Origin: Fen-1077 sp050014355
Lineage (GTDB): Bacteria > Chloroflexota > Dehalococcoidia > Dehalococcoidales > RBG-16-60-22
DNA: 33,593 nt
Direction of reading: 5' to 3'
Assembly (NCBI GenBank): GCA_050014355.1
Contig: JBEKDL010000012.1
Span: forward strand, 1-33,593
Part shown: in pieces, positions 31,701 to 33,593 of the stretch
How the letters are laid out: every line of letters starts with the position of its first letter
Numbering within the stretch: the stretch's first letter is position 1
Translations under genes and position numbers: made by a program
Notes under the pieces: generated by a model
Told to the model about the DNA's origin: nothing
The model's database searches: none
Seen by the model: only the letters and a program-made list of their open reading frames with translations

Positions 31701-32090
31701 GCGGCGGGGCGCAAAGCGGCTAAATCGATAGACAAGTTTTTCAAAGGCGAGCCTCTGAATGTCGGGCGTGAAGGCGAAGAGGTCTTCGAGAGCAAGTTGC
31801 TCGTGGACGCTTACGGCACGCCAAAAGAGTCGAGGGTAGAAATGCCGTTACTGCCGCTGGCGAAGCGACAGGGCAACTTTAAAGAGGTCGAGCTGGGCTT
31901 GAGCCGCGACCAGGCAGTCAGGGAGGCGAAGCGTTGTTTGAGTTGCGACTGCAAGATATGCATCAACCTGCTCGGTTGCCCGGCCCTGATAACGGAGGAA
32001 GGCAAAGCGTCGGTCGATGCTACCCAGTGCCCCGGCTGCGGGGTCTGCGCCCAGGTCTGTCCCTTCGAAGCGATAATACCGGGAGAGTGA
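28794..32090 (+). CDS. iorA: IorA fused to GltD/NfnB-like FAD-NAD(P) module
   Basis: 1098 residues with a TTG start (28794) preceded by AGGAGG. Residues about 1-575 are the alpha subunit of indolepyruvate ferredoxin oxidoreductase: YPGTPSSEI, CAGCPHRASFYA, GDIGCYALGANPPLN and the thiamine-diphosphate motif GDSTFFHSG...NST. Residues about 580-990 are GltD/NfnB-like: cysteines at 581, 589, 593, 632, 636, 640, FAD motif IGGGPAGLMAA (682-) and nucleotide motif VVGGGNVAVDCAR (812-). Residues about 1048-1098 are the normal IorA terminal ferredoxin domain (Cys 1048-1062; CPGCGVCAQVCP at 1079-1090). Typical IorA is near 600 residues and lacks the middle module. Likely role: arylpyruvate to aryl-CoA with electrons to NAD(P) as well as, or instead of, ferredoxin (inference). 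Confidence 0.9.
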   Translation: MNKVAEITLTSDAPGARLFMLGNEAIARGAMEAGVQVVASYPGTPSSEITETLVTNAKASGLYAEWSVNEKVALEVAMAASISGLRSLAIMKHVGVNVAHDPLMSASYMGARGGLVLVSADDPGQWSSQNEQDNRYIARQAYIPVLEPSSAQEAKDMMADAFALSEQYGQIFMLRSVTRIGHARSDVVLGEMSKDKRQAKFVKDPVKLVCLPANFRVNRRLVVQRMAKIKEAVETLPYNQMTLKKGARLGVIACGISYSYAMEAVRWLKLEDKVSILKIGTPYPLPVKMTEQFLKAVPEVLVVEELEPFVEDEVKVVAEDVGILAKIRGKDLVSLVGELGVRQVAEALCKLTGVKPPVDFAALDKLRDETAALLPLRPPTMCAGCPHRASFYAINIACQQYERETGVTPVRTGDIGCYALGANPPLNSDDVAVCMGGGFGIANGLAHVLDAPVVAHLGDSTFFHSGIPPMLNAVYNKANFTMVVLDNSTTGMTGFQPHPGAPGEGGTPVKIEDIARAGGVKFVEVVDAFDLPKLISAVGRAMKFDGPSVIVARRACNIIDQREKRKTGAKTVPYKVDKAKCMAGSPPYCQATCPLHIDIRGYVALAKEGKFDESLALIKKTLPFPAIIGRVCTHPCEVKCKRAEVEEAIAINALKRAAADFGKYTDDYTIAAEKKEKVAIIGGGPAGLMAAYDLRKAGYKVTIFEALLKLGGMMVVGIPEFRLPRDIVNKETDIVKKLGVEIKTDTRVGRDVKFDDIQKKYDAVFIATGAHKAHKLGIENEKASGVIDGTEFLHRVNAGDKIAPVEKVVVVGGGNVAVDCARTCLHLGFKEVTIAYRRSRVEMPAIAEEITEAKREGVKLELLAGPNNVILKGGKAAGLECIKMKLGDPDASGRLRPVPIAGSEFIIEAGLIIAAVGEEPDLAFMAGDASSAIDKGYIKADPVTLETGIKGVFAGGDVVTGAATVIHAMAAGRKAAKSIDKFFKGEPLNVGREGEEVFESKLLVDAYGTPKESRVEMPLLPLAKRQGNFKEVELGLSRDQAVREAKRCLSCDCKICINLLGCPALITEEGKASVDATQCPGCGVCAQVCPFEAIIPGE

Positions 32091-32094
32091 AAAA

Positions 32095-32730
32095 ATGGTC
32101 ACGAAGACGAAAGAGCTTAACATAATTATATGCGGGGTCGGCGGGCAGGGCGTGGTCCTGCTGTCCGAGCTGCTCGGCAGCGCGGCGGTCACGGACGGTG
32201 TCGCGGTCAAAGGCTCCGAGGTGCTGGGGATGGCGCAGCGGGGAGGCTCGGTGTTCAGCAACATCCGGCTCGGCGGCGAGGCTTTAGCCCCCCTGACGCC
32301 GGAAGGTAAGTGTGATGTCATCATCGCGGTGGAACCGTCCGAGGCTTTAAGGAACATCCAGTACCTGGCCAGAGGCGGCGTAGTGGTGCTCAACTCGCGG
32401 ACAGTGCTCCCGTTTACGGTGTTCCTGGGTAAGAGCGGCTATCCCAGCCTGAAAGAGATACAGGCGGGGCTGGGCAAAGCCACCGACAAGATAATCACGC
32501 TGGACGCGACGGCGCTGGCGCAGGCGGCGGGGAGCTTGCAGGCCACCAACGTGGTGATGCTGGGGGCGCTGTACGGCACGGGCCTGATGCCGATGAGCGT
32601 CGAGACAGCCAAGGCGGTGATACTGGGGCGCTTTAAGGGCAAGGCCGGGGAGACAAACATCAAGGCGTTCGACCTTGGCTATTGGGAAGTCCAGCAAGCG
32701 CTGGCGAAGAAACCGGGGAGCAAGAAGTAA
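32095..32730 (+). CDS. iorB: indolepyruvate oxidoreductase beta subunit
   Basis: A 211-residue gamma/pyruvate-ferredoxin-oxidoreductase-type domain: NIIICGVGGQGVVLLSELLG, KGSEVLGMAQRGGSVFSNIRLG and KCDVIIAVEPSEALRNIQYL match IorB, which completes the thiamine enzyme with IorA. It starts 4 nt after the iorA stop. It acts in the cytoplasm on aromatic 2-oxoacids from amino-acid breakdown (or, in reverse, aryl-CoA carboxylation). Length is normal and no insertion is seen, so only the alpha subunit carries the unusual module. The operon ends with a strong terminator at 32761. Confidence 0.92.
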   Translation: MVTKTKELNIIICGVGGQGVVLLSELLGSAAVTDGVAVKGSEVLGMAQRGGSVFSNIRLGGEALAPLTPEGKCDVIIAVEPSEALRNIQYLARGGVVVLNSRTVLPFTVFLGKSGYPSLKEIQAGLGKATDKIITLDATALAQAAGSLQATNVVMLGALYGTGLMPMSVETAKAVILGRFKGKAGETNIKAFDLGYWEVQQALAKKPGSKK

Positions 32731-32760
32731 TAAGGGGAATTTATTAACCTCACCCCCTGT

Positions 32761-32806
32761 ATCCCCCTCTCCTTGAGAGGCTGAAAGAAGGAGAGGGGGA
32801 TTTTTT
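32761..32806 (+). terminator. strong rho-independent terminator of iorAB
   Basis: Perfect 14-bp stem ATCCCCCTCTCCTT (32761-32774) with AAGGAGAGGGGGAT (32788-32801) and a T6 run at 32801-32806. It is also the first of two tandem C-rich hairpin repeats, each preceded by ACCTCACCCCCT (32747-32758, 32814-32825). Confidence 0.85.
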
Positions 32807-32828
32807 ATTTACGACCTCACCCCCTTTG

Positions 32829-32862
32829 TGTTCCCCCTCTCCGGCGACGGAGAGGGGGAACA
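32829..32862. repeat. second tandem C-rich hairpin repeat
   Basis: Perfect 14-bp stem: TGTTCCCCCTCTCC (32829-32842), loop GGCGAC, GGAGAGGGGGAACA (32849-32862). It shares the ACCTCACCCCCT prefix and the CCCCCTCTCC core with the terminator just upstream, so it looks like a local duplication of a dispersed hairpin element. Confidence 0.7.
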
Positions 32863-33020
32863 CTATTGAAGGTGAAATTCGTTATAGACCTACAGAAGTC
32901 CCGTTAATTCTCCTACCATTATAAGCTACCGGACAAGTAAGTTAAAATGGCAAAACGGAAGTAGACGTGAATTCCGTTCCGGTTTACCAGCGAATACCAC
33001 AGACTGGCACTGGACCGAAT

Positions 33021-33040
33021 TTGGTTATTGTAATAACCAA
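33021..33040. promoter_or_regulatory. 20-bp palindrome, candidate operator
   Basis: Arms TTGGTTATT (33021-33029) and AATAACCAA (33032-33040) are perfect reverse complements around GT. This size and symmetry fit a dimeric repressor site. No promoter hexamers are clear nearby and no regulator gene is visible in the window's right end. Confidence 0.4.
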
Positions 33041-33205
33041 CTACTTTACAACCATTTATTTTTATCATAAATAATATATATTTTCATGGTTTTACTTTTT
33101 GCAAGATTTTGCATTTTCTGTGCCTATCAATAGAGGGACCCTCCCCCTTCCATTAGCTTCAATTTAAGGGGGAAATTTACTGATATAACCAGGCAAACTA
33201 TATAT

Positions 33206-33249
33206 GGTAAACGGTAGGGTAAACTGGTATAGTAAACGACGGGGTAAAC
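33206..33249. repeat. four RGTAAAC repeats at 12-13 bp spacing
   Basis: GGTAAAC at 33206, GGTAAAC at 33218, AGTAAAC at 33231 and GGTAAAC at 33243; the steps are 12, 13 and 12 bp. The intervening 5-6 bases are partly similar (GGTAG, TGGTAT). It is too short and spacer-poor for CRISPR; iterons or recombinase arm sites are the alternatives. Confidence 0.5.
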
Positions 33250-33325
33250 CACCTGCCAAATGGTCCTGAGAACCTTGGCAGTCATAGACTACAGTCAGTA
33301 ATTCAACAGTAAAAAGGTATTATGA

Positions 33326-33487
33326 TTGGATAAGAAATTGTATTCCTTTACGGATCAATGTTTGATTGATGATTGGGCTGAAAGGTGGTTGAAGCTCATC
33401 GCCTTAATTAATGATACCACCGGCACCGATGAACCATCGGGGTCACCTCCACCGCCCGCGGACAGTGAGGAACTAGCAGGGTGTTGA
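33326..33487 (+). CDS. possible 53-residue acidic small protein
   Basis: TTG-initiated frame (MDKKLYSFTDQCLIDDWAER, then WLKLIALINDTTGTDEP and a Pro/Asp-rich tail ending ELAGC). AAAAGG lies about 12 nt upstream. Composition is acidic with a proline run and Cys at both the N-terminal region and the end. No homology recognised. It is followed immediately by the IS-end-like GTGTTGAAAAACG, so it could be an accidental frame. Confidence 0.3.
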   Translation: MDKKLYSFTDQCLIDDWAERWLKLIALINDTTGTDEPSGSPPPPADSEELAGC

Positions 33488-33593
33488 AAAACGGGCGTTA
33501 AATCACTTATTTTCAATCCTTCTCACCTTTCTTGATGGTTTTAAGTCCTACTGCCTGGTTTCTGAAGCCTCCCGGAGAGGTTTTAGATAGCGC

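Larger units (their letters stand above)
32863..33593. other. mostly non-coding, dyad-rich stretch at window end
   Basis: About 730 nt with no recognisable gene other than a doubtful 53-codon frame at 33326. It is AT-rich at 33040-33120 and contains a 20-bp palindrome, four RGTAAAC repeats, and a CTGCCAA/TTGGCAG dyad (33253-33259 and 33275-33281). The motif GGGTGTTGAAAAACG at 33480 resembles insertion-sequence ends. The window cuts it off, so its partner genes may be outside. Confidence 0.5.

Noticed and set aside
33206..33249. CRISPR array
   Set aside because: The repeats are 7 bp with 5-6 bp between; far too short for CRISPR repeats and spacers, and no cas genes are nearby.

Overview
The window looks like a chromosomal segment of an anaerobic bacterium, most likely an uncultured member of the Chloroflexota (Dehalococcoidia-like). 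This rests on moderate-to-high GC core genes, a ferredoxin-type indolepyruvate oxidoreductase (IorAB), a tungstate importer, a long SecA with extra segments and a C-terminal zinc knuckle, and an nnr-coaX-coaBC run. The assignment is inference from gene content; no rRNA is present.

Layout. Positions 1-1799 are the tip of an integrated element: two small unknown genes and a tyrosine integrase lie just 3' of an elongator tRNA-Met (1800-1874). Positions 1911-4775 hold a tungstate ABC importer (tupA-tupB-tupC, minus strand). Its promoter overlaps two identical-geometry CGTTATG/CATAACG palindromes, and a terminator hairpin lies between tupA and tupB. A diverging promoter drives an SDR dehydrogenase and a thiolase (5081-7255). 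Two tandem paralogous small proteins with duplicated leaders follow (7339-8108, minus).

Positions 8345-11910 carry corA, a queuosine-precursor-type transporter, an MBL hydrolase, a Mut7-C protein and a nitroreductase. Positions 12115-19419 form a cofactor/translation run: NAD(P)HX repair enzyme, CoaX, CoaBC, an AT-rich EVE-domain gene that looks foreign, ValS and a universal stress protein. A MarR regulator (19471-19917) diverges from a two-gene ABC exporter, with a perfect 12+12 bp inverted repeat lying over the exporter promoter.

The minus-strand block 21895-28025 runs from a DEDD-type exonuclease through prs, a DUF2007 protein and secA to a free-standing PolX-type HhH protein and an unknown 246-residue protein, with stop/start overlaps at most junctions. 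A SnoaL-like gene and iorAB diverge from a shared promoter region. The iorA product carries a complete GltD/NfnB-like FAD-NAD(P) module inserted between the thiamine-diphosphate catalytic part and the terminal ferredoxin domain. This suggests direct coupling of 2-oxoacid oxidation to NAD(P) and is the most striking item in the window.

The right end (32731-33593) is a largely non-coding, dyad-rich stretch: tandem C-rich hairpins, a 20-bp palindrome, four RGTAAAC repeats at 12-13 bp spacing and a possible 53-residue ORF. Dispersed repeats also occur at 5847-5949 and 28101-28191.
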